From assembly GCF_045290345.1 (NCBI RefSeq), contig NZ_CP155447.1:4030001-4094000 (forward strand): a DNA stretch of 64,000 nucleotides. Reading direction: 5' to 3'. The position numbers and the translations under genes were made by a program. Under the pieces are notes generated by a model. That model saw nothing but the letters and a program-made list of their open reading frames with translations, ran no database searches and was not told the origin of the DNA. This DNA comes from Singulisphaera sp045290345 (lineage in GTDB: Bacteria > Planctomycetota > Planctomycetia > Isosphaerales > Isosphaeraceae). Below, in pieces: positions 1 through 8,520 of this stretch. The stretch's first letter is position 1. Every line of letters begins with the position of its first letter.

Positions 1-2
1 TC

Positions 3-875
3 AGTCCACCGACCGCCTCCTTGTCCCGTCCTCAGTCGGGGCTGATTCTCAGTTTCGCCCTGATGGCCGGTTGCGTTTTGGGGATCGGAGGCGCACTGGT
101 GGCCGACCTGGTCGATGCCCGGATTCACTCGCCTGCGGAACTCCGACGGCTGATGGATCTCTCGGTCCTTGGCATCATTCCACGATGCGTTGGCTCCAGG
201 AATTCCTCGCGAGCTCGAGTTGGTCTGATCAGCCACGAATCGCCCCAGTCGATTCAGGCCGAATCCTATCGGTCGCTACGCACCAGCCTTCAGTTCGACC
301 GCCGCCAGAAGCCTCACCAGGTCATCCTGGTCACCAGCCCCTATCCGGGCGACGGCAAAACAACGACGGCCAGTAACCTCGCGATCAGCCTGGCGCTGGC
401 TGGTCGTAAGGTCCTCTTGATTGACGCCGACCTCAGGAACCCCTCACAGCACCGCGTGTTCGACCGCAGCCGCGAACGCGGGCTCACCCTGATGCTCAAC
501 GGTGTTCTGCCCTTCGACCAGGTCGTGCAGCCGACCTCGGTCCCGGGTCTGGACCTGCTCACCGCGGGCCAGGAAGTCCGCTCACCGGCCGAGTTGCTTG
601 CCTCTCACGGCCTGAGCGAGCACCTGGAGGACATTCGCCGCGCCTACCAGGTCGTCATTATCGATTCCTCCCCGCTCTTGGTAGTGACCGACCCCTCGAT
701 CCTCGCGGCGGAGGTTGACGGGATCCTGCTCGTCACCCGGGCCTCGCAGACAAGGCGACGCGATGCCATGCGGGTTGCGGAACTTCTCAAAGCACTGGGG
801 ACCCCCGTCCTCGGCGCCGTTCTCAACGGTACCACGCCCGAACCGTGCTACTATCCTTATCAGTCGATAGGGTGA
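3..875 (+). CDS. Wzc/CpsD-like polysaccharide tyrosine autokinase, C-terminal part
   Basis: The reading frame is open to the left edge, so the 5' part of the gene is missing and only 290 residues are visible. They begin with a proline-containing segment and a hydrophobic helix (LILSFALMAGCVLGIGGALV), matching the second transmembrane segment of Wzc-type chain-length regulators. A cytoplasmic BY-kinase domain follows, with Walker A (SPYPGDGKTTT), Walker A' (VLLIDADLRNP) and Walker B (VVIIDSSPLL). The tail contains a small tyrosine cluster (CYYPYQ), the usual autophosphorylation region. In this family the kinase controls polymer length and export at the inner membrane. It heads the glycan cluster, which fits that role. 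The family is clear; its direct partner is inferred. Confidence 0.9.
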   Translation, partial: SPPTASLSRPQSGLILSFALMAGCVLGIGGALVADLVDARIHSPAELRRLMDLSVLGIIPRCVGSRNSSRARVGLISHESPQSIQAESYRSLRTSLQFDRRQKPHQVILVTSPYPGDGKTTTASNLAISLALAGRKVLLIDADLRNPSQHRVFDRSRERGLTLMLNGVLPFDQVVQPTSVPGLDLLTAGQEVRSPAELLASHGLSEHLEDIRRAYQVVIIDSSPLLVVTDPSILAAEVDGILLVTRASQTRRRDAMRVAELLKALGTPVLGAVLNGTTPEPCYYPYQSIG

Positions 876-927
876 TTTGGCATGTCGAGAATGCGTTCGT
901 GTTAAAAATCTTGTGGTTTTGGCTTTT

Positions 928-956
928 TTGAAATGATGACGTATTTGTGATAAAAG
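928..956 (+). promoter_or_regulatory. possible sigma70-like promoter
   Basis: The 167-bp gap after the kinase gene is much more AT-rich than its surroundings. It contains TTGAAA (928-933), a 17-base spacer and TAAAAG (951-956), which could serve as -35 and -10 boxes for the permease and the genes after it. This is pattern matching only. Confidence 0.3.
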
Positions 957-1042
957 GCTGAGAGCCGTGAGTTCCTTCCGCGGGATCAGTGACGCCCGGC
1001 AAGCGAGAGTCAAACCCGTGGCCAATGGCGGGGTAAATCGCA

Positions 1043-1912
1043 ATGACGACGCTGATGTGTTCCACGGAGCGGGACGACACACTCGGGAGCGAGGGCCTTG
1101 GCTTCCGGATCCAGCCGGAGTCGGGCTGGACCTCGCTCGATCTTCAGGAGATGTGGCGGTACCGGGAACTGCTCTATTTTCTCGTCTGGCGAGACATCAA
1201 GGTCCGTTACAAACAGACTGCGTTGGGAGCGGCCTGGGCCGTGATCCAACCTGTCTTCACGATGGTCGTCTTCAGCCTCTTTTTCGGCAAGCTGGCCAAG
1301 ATCTCCTCGGACGGCATTCCGTACCCGATTTTTAGCTACGCGGCGCTCGTGCCCTGGTGCTTTTTCGACAACGGCCTGAACCTCGCGTCAAACAGTTTGG
1401 TAGGGAGCGCGAACCTGATCAAGAAGGTCTATTTCCCTCGGCTGGCAATTCCGATTGCGACCGTCTTGTCGGGGGTGGTGGACTTCGCCCTCGCCTTCAT
1501 CGTTCTGCTGGGGATGATGTTTTACTTTGGCATCGTGCCGACGATGAACCTCATCTGGTTTCCATTCTTCCTCCTGCTGGCCTTCGTCACTGCACTGGGG
1601 GCGGGCCTCTGGCTCTCGGCTCTGAACGTGCAGTATCGAGACGTGCGCTACGTGGTGCCCTTCCTGTCCCAAATCTGGTTGTTCTCGACGCCGGTTGCCT
1701 ACCCGAGCACCCTGCTGAGCGAGCCCTGGCGGACGGTCTACGGCCTCAATCCGATGGCCGGTGTCGTCGAAGGTTTTCGGTGGGCGCTATTGGGGACCGA
1801 GACCGCCCCGGGCCCGATGATCGCCGTCTCGGCGTTGGCCGCGTGCGCGATGCTGGTGGGCGGAGCCTACTACTTTCGGCGGATGGAGGCGAGTTTTGCC
1901 GATGTGGTCTAA
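1043..1912 (+). CDS. ABC-2 type polysaccharide export permease (Wzm-like)
   Basis: This 289-residue integral membrane protein belongs to the ABC-2 permease family that exports O-antigen, capsule or teichoic acid chains across the inner membrane. Its N-terminal cytoplasmic stretch contains the family signature VWRDIKVRYKQTALGAAWAV, followed by about six hydrophobic segments and a short charged C-terminus. Length and layout match Wzm/TagG proteins. The ATPase that should power it is not the next gene but lies at 9626-10933, after seven intervening genes. The ATG at 1043 follows the AT-rich gap. The last codons overlap the start of the NeuB gene, so the two are probably co-translated. Confidence 0.92.
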   Translation: MTTLMCSTERDDTLGSEGLGFRIQPESGWTSLDLQEMWRYRELLYFLVWRDIKVRYKQTALGAAWAVIQPVFTMVVFSLFFGKLAKISSDGIPYPIFSYAALVPWCFFDNGLNLASNSLVGSANLIKKVYFPRLAIPIATVLSGVVDFALAFIVLLGMMFYFGIVPTMNLIWFPFFLLLAFVTALGAGLWLSALNVQYRDVRYVVPFLSQIWLFSTPVAYPSTLLSEPWRTVYGLNPMAGVVEGFRWALLGTETAPGPMIAVSALAACAMLVGGAYYFRRMEASFADVV

Positions 1913-2927
1913 CGGCGGAGAACCTCATTGCCTGGTGATCGGTGAGGTGGCGCAGGCACACGACGGCAGCCTCGGCCTGGCGCACGCATTCATTGATGCG
2001 ATTGCCGCGGCCGGCGCCGATGCGGTCAAGTTTCAAACGCACATCGCCGCCGAGGAGTCGACGCCCGGCGAGCCCTGGCGGGTTCGGTTCAGCTGCCAGG
2101 ACGCGACCCGGTACGACTACTGGAAACGGATGGAGTTCACCGAGCCGCAGTGGCAGGGCCTCAAGGAACACGCGGAGGCAAGACGCTTACGGTTCCTCAG
2201 TTCGCCCTTCTCGGTCGCGGCCGTGGACTTGCTGTCACGCGTGGGGGTCGCCGCCTGGAAAGTGGCCTCCGGCGAAGTGGGCGACCCGGCCGTGTTCGAG
2301 CGGATGGTGGCGACCGGCCTGCCGCTCCTGATCTCGACCGGCCTGAGTCCGCTCGCCGAGATCGACGCCGCCGTGGCGTTTGCCGAGTCGCGAGGACGAT
2401 CCGTGGCTGTTCTGCAATGTACAACCGCTTATCCGTGCCCTCCCGAGCAGGTCGGACTGAACTTGCTCCCATTTTTCCGCGACCGCTACGGCTGTCGGGT
2501 CGGGCTCTCGGATCATTCGGGGACGATCTACCCGGGCTTGGCGGCGGCCACCCTGGGCGCTGACCTGATCGAGGTTCACGTCACGCTCAGCCGAGAAATG
2601 TTCGGTCCCGATGTGTCCGCCTCACTGACCACCGACGACCTGAGGCAGCTTGTTGCAGGGGTCCGCTTCATCGAGGCGATGCGCGCCGGCCCGGTCGATA
2701 AGGATGCGATGGCGCAGGAAGTGGCCCCGCTTCGTGGCCTCTTTACCAAGAGCGTGGTCGCCGGAGTCGACCTCCCCGCCGGTGCCGTCCTCCGAGCGTC
2801 GGATCTTTTGACCAAGAAACCTGGAACCGGCATCCCCGCCCCGAGGCTGGTCGAACTCGTGGGCCGTTCCCTGCGGCGGCCACTCGTCGCCGACACCTTG
2901 ATCTCGGAGGACGACCTTGAGCCCTGA
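1902..2927 (+). CDS. neuB: N-acetylneuraminate synthase family protein (NeuB, set 1)
   Basis: NeuB-type enzymes condense phosphoenolpyruvate with ManNAc or a related amino sugar to make a nonulosonic acid in the cytoplasm. This 341-residue protein has the expected TIM barrel: IGEVAQAHDGSL near the start, AVKFQTH, the KVASGE segment, CTTAYPCPPE and VGLSDHSG. A C-terminal SAF (antifreeze-like) domain covers about residues 285-341. Start ATG 1902 overlaps the permease stop; a TTG six bases earlier is also possible. The next genes are NeuC and NeuA homologues, giving a full route from UDP-GlcNAc to a CMP-activated sugar. Whether the product is Neu5Ac or legionaminic-type cannot be told from the sequence. 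Confidence 0.92.
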   Translation: MWSNGGEPHCLVIGEVAQAHDGSLGLAHAFIDAIAAAGADAVKFQTHIAAEESTPGEPWRVRFSCQDATRYDYWKRMEFTEPQWQGLKEHAEARRLRFLSSPFSVAAVDLLSRVGVAAWKVASGEVGDPAVFERMVATGLPLLISTGLSPLAEIDAAVAFAESRGRSVAVLQCTTAYPCPPEQVGLNLLPFFRDRYGCRVGLSDHSGTIYPGLAAATLGADLIEVHVTLSREMFGPDVSASLTTDDLRQLVAGVRFIEAMRAGPVDKDAMAQEVAPLRGLFTKSVVAGVDLPAGAVLRASDLLTKKPGTGIPAPRLVELVGRSLRRPLVADTLISEDDLEP

Positions 2928-4209
2928 GAAACGCCGCAAAGTCTGTGTGGTCCTGGTGGACCGGGCCAACTACGGCCGGCTCAAGCCGGTCATGAAGGCG
3001 ATCGACGATCACCCTCGGCTGGAACTGCAAGTTCTGGCGGCGGGAACGATGGTCCTCGAGCGGTTCGATCACCCGGTGCATGTCGTCCGAAAGGATGGCT
3101 TTCCCGTCGACGGCGAGGTCTACATTGAACTGGAGGGCTCGACGCCGGCGACGATGGCGAAGTCGGTCGGGTTCGGCGTGGTGGAGTTCGCCAGCGAATA
3201 CCAGCGCTTGAAACCGGACCTGATCCTGGTGATCGGCGACCGGTACGAAGCCCTGGCGGCGACCGTCGCCGCGGCCTTCATGAACCTCTGCATCGTCCAC
3301 CTCCAGGGAGGGGAAGTCTCCGGGTCGATTGATGAGAGCACCCGGCACGCGATCACCAAGCTCGCTCACTATCATGTCCCGAGCACGCGGCGATCGGCCG
3401 AATACATCGTGAGAATGGGCGAGCGGCCGGAGTCGATCCTGGGGCTGGGCTGTCCGAGCAGCGATATCGCGCGGCAACTCGATCGCGACCTTCCGTCGCG
3501 GGTCGTCAACTCCGGCGGCAGTGGCGCCTTGATCGACGTCGACCGGCCGTTCCTGCTCGTGATCTTCCACCCCACGACAACGGAGTACGGTGGCGAACGT
3601 CGGCAGATGGAGGAGGTCTTGGATGCGCTCCATGACTTGCGGATGCCGACGATTCTGCTCTGGCCGAACATCGACGCCGGCTCGAACCACGTCAGTAAAG
3701 CAATCCGAAGGTTCCGTGAGCGGGCTCGGCCCGCCTGGCTCCGGACTCTGATTAACCTGGCGCCCGAGGCTTACTTGAGGGTGCTCGCCCGAGCGGCGTG
3801 CGCGGTCGGCAACTCGAGCAGCTTCGTGCGTGACGCGGGCTACTTCGGAACGCCCGTGGTTCTGGTGGGCGACCGTCAGTTGGGCCGTGAGACGGATGAA
3901 CATGTAAGCAGTGTTCCGCCGGTGGCCGCCATTGTGGCCGAAGCGACGCGAAGGCAACTTCGCGAGGGCCGCTATGCCCCCAGCGCCCTCTATGGGGACG
4001 GTCATGTCGCCGATCGGGTGGCCGAAGCGCTGGCGGATCTCACTCCGTATGTTCAGAAACGCCTCCATTACATCTATGACGAGTGCGGGGATGGGCTAAC
4101 TCGGCTCCACAACGCGGTGGTGGCAGCGACTGTGACCGTCTCGGGGTGTGGGGCCATTGAGGCGAACTGCGACCTCCCGGCGGTGAGTGGAGCAGGAGGG
4201 CCACCATGA
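2917..4209 (+). CDS. neuC: hydrolysing UDP-N-acetylglucosamine 2-epimerase (NeuC-like)
   Basis: NeuC enzymes hydrolyse and epimerise UDP-GlcNAc to ManNAc plus UDP, feeding NeuB. The 430-residue protein has the GT-B-like epimerase fold: an N-terminal DRANYGRLKPVMKAI segment, LILVIGDRYEALAA, the HLQGGEVSGSIDESTRHAI motif typical of this family, and the C-terminal VGNSSSFVRDAGYFGTPVV nucleotide-binding region. The TTG start at 2917 overlaps the neuB stop by 11 bases, consistent with translational coupling. The last 50 or so residues run past the usual end of the family and are poorly conserved in type. The role is strongly supported by its place between neuB and neuA. Confidence 0.9.
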   Translation: MSPEKRRKVCVVLVDRANYGRLKPVMKAIDDHPRLELQVLAAGTMVLERFDHPVHVVRKDGFPVDGEVYIELEGSTPATMAKSVGFGVVEFASEYQRLKPDLILVIGDRYEALAATVAAAFMNLCIVHLQGGEVSGSIDESTRHAITKLAHYHVPSTRRSAEYIVRMGERPESILGLGCPSSDIARQLDRDLPSRVVNSGGSGALIDVDRPFLLVIFHPTTTEYGGERRQMEEVLDALHDLRMPTILLWPNIDAGSNHVSKAIRRFRERARPAWLRTLINLAPEAYLRVLARAACAVGNSSSFVRDAGYFGTPVVLVGDRQLGRETDEHVSSVPPVAAIVAEATRRQLREGRYAPSALYGDGHVADRVAEALADLTPYVQKRLHYIYDECGDGLTRLHNAVVAATVTVSGCGAIEANCDLPAVSGAGGPP

Positions 4210-4922
4210 AAGTTCTTGGTGTGGTGACGGCCCGTGGCGGCTCGAAGGGGATCCCCCGCAAGAATGTCCTCCCGCTTTGCGGTAAGCCGCTCCTTCAATA
4301 CACCGCCGAGGCCGCGCTGGCCTCGCGCCGGTTGACTCGGGTTGTGCTGAGCACCGACGACCCCGAGATCGCCGAGGTGGGATATCGTTGCGGGCTAGAC
4401 GTTCCCTTTCTTCGACCCCCGGAACTCGCGGGCGACACCTCCCCGTCCTTGCCGGTCGTCCGACATGCCGTGCAACAGGTCGAGGCCGAGGATGACGTCT
4501 ACGAGGCGATCTGCCTGCTCCAACCCACACATCCGCTCCGGCGCCCGGAACTCATCGACGCCTGCATTGAGACGCTCGAGGCTGGAGAGTTCGACGCGGT
4601 CGTGACGATCCTGCCAATCCCCTTGGTTTACAACCCGCATTGGGCCTACTTTCGAGATGTTGACGGCCGGCTCCACCTCAGCACGGGGGAACCGGAACCC
4701 GTCCCCCGACGGCAGGATTTGCCCCCCGCCTACCACCGTGAAGGGTCGGTCTACGTGACCCTGCGCGACATCCTGATGGAGGATCAGAGCCTGTACGGCA
4801 AGCGGCTGGGCGGATTCGCGGTGGACCCGACATGGAGCGTCAATATCGACGGACCGGAGGACTGGGAGCGAGCCGAAGCCCTGGTCCGAGCCGAAGCCCT
4901 GCTTTCGGGGAATCGAAATTGA
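4206..4922 (+). CDS. neuA: acylneuraminate cytidylyltransferase (NeuA, set 1)
   Basis: NeuA-type enzymes activate a nonulosonic acid with CTP to give the CMP-sugar used by transferases. The 238-residue protein shows the nucleotidyltransferase motif TARGGSKGIPRKNVLPLCGK at residues 8-27, then VLSTDDPEIAE, the LLQPTHPLR segment and VNIDGPEDWERAEAL near the end. It is single-domain, unlike the second NeuA-type protein at 14666-15931. Its ATG overlaps the neuC stop (ATGA), completing a B-C-A set of coupled genes. The acceptor sugar is inferred from the neighbours only. Confidence 0.92.
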   Translation: MKVLGVVTARGGSKGIPRKNVLPLCGKPLLQYTAEAALASRRLTRVVLSTDDPEIAEVGYRCGLDVPFLRPPELAGDTSPSLPVVRHAVQQVEAEDDVYEAICLLQPTHPLRRPELIDACIETLEAGEFDAVVTILPIPLVYNPHWAYFRDVDGRLHLSTGEPEPVPRRQDLPPAYHREGSVYVTLRDILMEDQSLYGKRLGGFAVDPTWSVNIDGPEDWERAEALVRAEALLSGNRN

Positions 4923-5647
4923 AAAAATTCGAGTGCGTTTATCTCCTGGTGGAACCGTTCACACTTCCTCTGCATAAGGTGGTGCGCCGGCGACTGCGGG
5001 CCCTGGTGGGCGCTCTCGATCGTCCGGCCGAGATCCTGGACGTGGGGGGGAGGAAGTCGCATTACACGATCGGAATCCCCGGATCCATCACCATCACCGA
5101 CTTGCCTCGAGAGACTGAGGTCCAAAGGAAGCTCCACCTGGGGATCAACGGGGAGATTGTTGAGAAAACGTATGCGCGACGGAGCAACGTCAAGGCCATT
5201 CTCTATGATGACATGACCGAGTCGATGCTGCTTGATGGGTCGTTCGATTGCGTTGTGGCCGTCGAGGTTCTCGAGCACGTGGAACAGGACGCTGAGTTTG
5301 TCCGCCAGGTCCACCGGGTGTTGAGGCCGGGCGGCGTCTTCCTGATGACCACGCCGAATGGGGATTACCTCGACAACCATAACCCGGATCACAAGCGGCA
5401 CTACACTCGCGAGCAACTCCAGGCGCTTCTTGTGGCACGCTTCGGAGCCGCCGAGGTGGACTACGCGGTTCGAGGCGGGACCTTTCGCACCCTGGGACTT
5501 CGTCCTTGGTCGGTCCGACGGCCCTTGCAAACCGCCGTGGGCATGGCCAGCAACATCATCAACACCGTCCAGTCCTCACCAGCTTCGCTGAGACAACAGG
5601 CCCGAGGGACTCACCACCTCGTGGCCGAAGCGCGGAGGAGCGACTGA
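4919..5647 (+). CDS. class I SAM-dependent methyltransferase
   Basis: This 242-residue cytoplasmic protein has a Rossmann-type methyltransferase core. Motif I is EILDVGGRKSHYT; the acidic segment FDCVVAVEVLEHVEQDAEFV and the LRPGGVFLMTTPNGDY strand follow. The frame is open further upstream, but the TTG at 4919 overlapping the neuA stop (TTGA) is preferred because the preceding residues are only a shadow of neuA. It overlaps asnB by one base. Placed in the glycan cluster, it probably methylates a sugar or lipid-linked intermediate, but the sequence does not identify the substrate. Confidence 0.8.
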   Translation: MKKFECVYLLVEPFTLPLHKVVRRRLRALVGALDRPAEILDVGGRKSHYTIGIPGSITITDLPRETEVQRKLHLGINGEIVEKTYARRSNVKAILYDDMTESMLLDGSFDCVVAVEVLEHVEQDAEFVRQVHRVLRPGGVFLMTTPNGDYLDNHNPDHKRHYTREQLQALLVARFGAAEVDYAVRGGTFRTLGLRPWSVRRPLQTAVGMASNIINTVQSSPASLRQQARGTHHLVAEARRSD

Positions 5648-7391
5648 TGTGCGGGATCGCCGGGGTCTTTGGCCAGGCCGTCGGGCCGTCGCCGCTGGAG
5701 GTCATGGTAGGCTGCCAGCGCCATCGAGGACCGGACGCGTTCGGGATGTGGACAAGCCCTTCGGGGCTGGCCGCCCTGGGGCACCGGCGTCTGAGCATCC
5801 TCGACCTCTCGGACGCAGGCCGGCAGCCGATGGCAAGTGATGACTCGAGATATCAGATCACATTCAATGGGGAAATTTATAACTACATCGAACTGAGAAA
5901 TGCGCTGGGCGGGATGGAATTATTCCGAACCCGGACCGACACCGAGGTCTTGCTGGCCGCCTTCGCCCGCTGGAACTCCGCCTGCCTTGACCGCCTGATC
6001 GGAATGTTCGCGTTCGCAGTATGGGACGAGTGGAACCAGACACTCTTCGCGGCTCGCGACCGCTTTGGAGTGAAGCCGCTCTATTATTATGAACCCCCAA
6101 GGGGCGGCCTTTGGATCGCCAGTGAGATCAAGGCACTCCATGCCGCCGGCGTGCCACTTGAACCGGACGAGGGCACCTGGGCGACCTACCTGGCGTCGGG
6201 TCTTTACGACCATGACGACTGGACGTTCTGGAAAGGAGTCCGCCGCTTGCCTCCGGGGGGTTGCTTGTCCTGGTCGCCGAATGGTGGTCTGGCGGTGAGG
6301 ACCTGGTACGACCCCGCCGACGCCGTGCTTGCTCGCACGGGGGGGCCGTCGAGCGAGTTCAGGGCAGGGGACGAGTTGCTGGGTCTCCTCGAAGAGAGCG
6401 TTCGGCTCCGGTTTCGCTCCGACGTACCGGTCGGTCTCTGCCTGTCAGGCGGCCTGGATTCGTCACTCCTGCTTGGTCTGGTGCGCCAGGTGCTGGGGCC
6501 TGGGGCTCATGTTGAGACGTTTACATTTGATTGCGGCGACGCGGCCTATGACGAGACGCCCTGGGTGCAGACCATGCTGAGGGACGCCCGATGCCCCGGC
6601 CATTTTGCCGGCTCACAGCCAGCGACGTTCCCAGACTGGCGGCACGGATGCAGGCGTTTCAAGACGAGCCGTTCGGCGGCCTGCCCACACTCGGAATGGC
6701 CCTGATTCACGAACAGGCCCGGGAGCTTGGGGTGGTGGTTCTCCTGGACGGTAATGGGATGGATGAGGCCTGGGCGGGCTACGACTACTATCGCCGGGCC
6801 GGCGCGATCGACACCAAGATCGGACCGGTTCAAGGGACTTTCACCCCGTCGACCCATCACCCTTGTCTGCGGCCCGAGTTCGCGTCACGGGCGCGTCCGT
6901 TCGTCCCGGAGCACCCCCTCCGCGATCCGCTTCGCGACTTGCAATATCGCGACGTACGGTACGCCAAGATTCCCAGGGCGATGCGCTTCGCGGATCGATG
7001 CTCAATGATGTATGGAAGAGAGCTTCGTGAGCCGTTCCTCGACCACCGGATCGTGGAGTTGGGGTTAGCCCTGCCCGCCGCATACAAGATCCGGGACGGG
7101 CAGGGCAAATGGCTGCCCCGTCGGATCGCCGAGCACCTGTTGCCTGACGGGGTGCGCGAGGCCCCCAAGCGACCGGTTCAGACGCCCCAGCGCGAGTGGC
7201 TCCGAGGACCGTTGGCCGGCTGGGCGGACCATCAGATCGAGGTGGCGCTGGCCGGCTGGGGGCAGGACTGGTTGGACCCGGTGGCCACGCGGGCAGCCTG
7301 GCGGGACTACCGCCAGGGTCAGTCCGATAACAGCTTCCCGATCTGGCAGTGGATTTCTCTGGGGATGATCGCGGGGGACGAGCATGGGTAA
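5647..7391 (+). pseudogene. asnB: asparagine synthase (glutamine-hydrolysing), frameshifted
   Basis: The N-terminal part starts MCGIAGVFG, with the nucleophile Cys2 of class II glutamine amidotransferases and the HRGPDAFGMW motif. The synthetase domain has the PP-loop LSGGLDSSLL at about residues 265-275. The frame breaks near base 6609: codons up to CPGHFA continue in the first frame, and RLTASDVPRLAARMQAF continues in the -1 frame. Restoring a single C (GCC CGG) would give HFARLTASDVP and one protein of about 581 residues. Asn-synthase-like enzymes in glycan clusters can amidate sugar acids (WbpS is the known case), so this may be a tailoring enzyme. It may be a true pseudogene or an assembly error. 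Confidence 0.85.
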
Positions 7392-8520
7392 TACCACAAG
7401 CCTCGCGCGACAGGTCGTGGGACGCCTTCGCCAGGAAGTCAGGCGACGATACCTCGAGGCGGGTGAAGCGGGCTGGGGCAAGCCGGCCCCGGGGCCGGCA
7501 CGGTTGCTCGGACCCTCGGCTTCGCAGTCGTTTCGGGTGGGGGTCATCGGAGCAGGGCCGCAAGGGTTGGCTCAATGCCAGGGTTTGCAGGCATTGCGAG
7601 GGGTTGAAATCGCGGGAATCGCCGACATCAACCCGGCGCGGCTCAGCACGGCTGGCGGCCGACTTGGGCTGCCGGCACAGAATTGCTTCGAAGACGCCGC
7701 CCAGTGGCTCGAGGAAACCACTCCACTCGACTTGCTCTGCGTGGCGACGACCGCACCGACGCACGTCATGCTCGGTCGGGTCGGGATTCAGACGGGGGCA
7801 AAGCGAATCCTGCTCGAGAAGCCAATCGACGTTTCGCTGCACGAAGCACGCGGCTTTGTGGCGGAGTGTCGCGGGGCAGGGATCCCGCTGGCCGTCAACT
7901 ATTCAAGGCGATGGATGCCCGATTACAGGGCGATCAAGCGGTGCATCGGGAAGGGCGTGATCGGAGCGCCGCGGAGCCTTGCGATCATCCTCGGCAAAGG
8001 CGAGTTGGCGATGCACGGATCCCATTTCTTTGACCTGAGCCGTTACCTTCTGGGGAGCGAGCCGGAATGGGTCGTCGCCCACCTCGAGCCTCCCACCGGC
8101 GCCAATTCCCGTGGGGCGAACTTCGAGGATCCGGCCGGGTTCTGTCTCTTTTCCTTCCAAAATGGGGCCCGCGCTTACTTTGACTTCTCGTCGGATCTCC
8201 AACTCAAGGACCCGTTTTTGACGATCAAGGGGACGCTCGGCCGGATCACGGTCGACGAACCTCGGCAATTCTGGACCTTTCAGAGCCGCAGCCAGCGCGT
8301 CTGGACCGTTCCGTTCGTGGAAGCGATGAAAGCCTCCACCTTGTTCGCCCGGGTGGCGGCCGAACTGCTCTCGGATACACCCCCCGCCTCGGAAGGGGCC
8401 GATGGGGTCGCGGCACTGGAAATGATCCTGGCGGCCCACCTGTCCCACCGACGTGGGCATCAGCCCGTCACCCTGCCGCTCGCGAGTGGAGAGGCCGATT
8501 TGGGCCTTGAGTTCCCATGA
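7384..8520 (+). CDS. Gfo/Idh/MocA family oxidoreductase 1
   Basis: This 378-residue protein is an NAD(P)-dependent sugar dehydrogenase of the Gfo/Idh/MocA type. An N-terminal stretch of about 45 residues precedes the Rossmann fold, where VGVIGAGPQGLAQCQGLQAL binds the dinucleotide. The family EKP motif is present as LLEKPIDVSLHEAR, and GSHFFDLSRYLLG is in the catalytic region. ATG 7384 overlaps the asnB end by eight bases. It is followed directly by a second member of the same family. Such pairs in glycan clusters often oxidise or reduce nucleotide sugars (WbpB, for example), but the substrate here is unknown. Confidence 0.87.
   Translation: MGNTTSLARQVVGRLRQEVRRRYLEAGEAGWGKPAPGPARLLGPSASQSFRVGVIGAGPQGLAQCQGLQALRGVEIAGIADINPARLSTAGGRLGLPAQNCFEDAAQWLEETTPLDLLCVATTAPTHVMLGRVGIQTGAKRILLEKPIDVSLHEARGFVAECRGAGIPLAVNYSRRWMPDYRAIKRCIGKGVIGAPRSLAIILGKGELAMHGSHFFDLSRYLLGSEPEWVVAHLEPPTGANSRGANFEDPAGFCLFSFQNGARAYFDFSSDLQLKDPFLTIKGTLGRITVDEPRQFWTFQSRSQRVWTVPFVEAMKASTLFARVAAELLSDTPPASEGADGVAALEMILAAHLSHRRGHQPVTLPLASGEADLGLEFP

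Noticed and set aside
2743..4068. Long minus-strand open frame of 441 codons opposite neuC
   Set aside because: It has no recognisable motif and lies exactly opposite well-supported neuB and neuC; high GC makes such long antisense frames common here.
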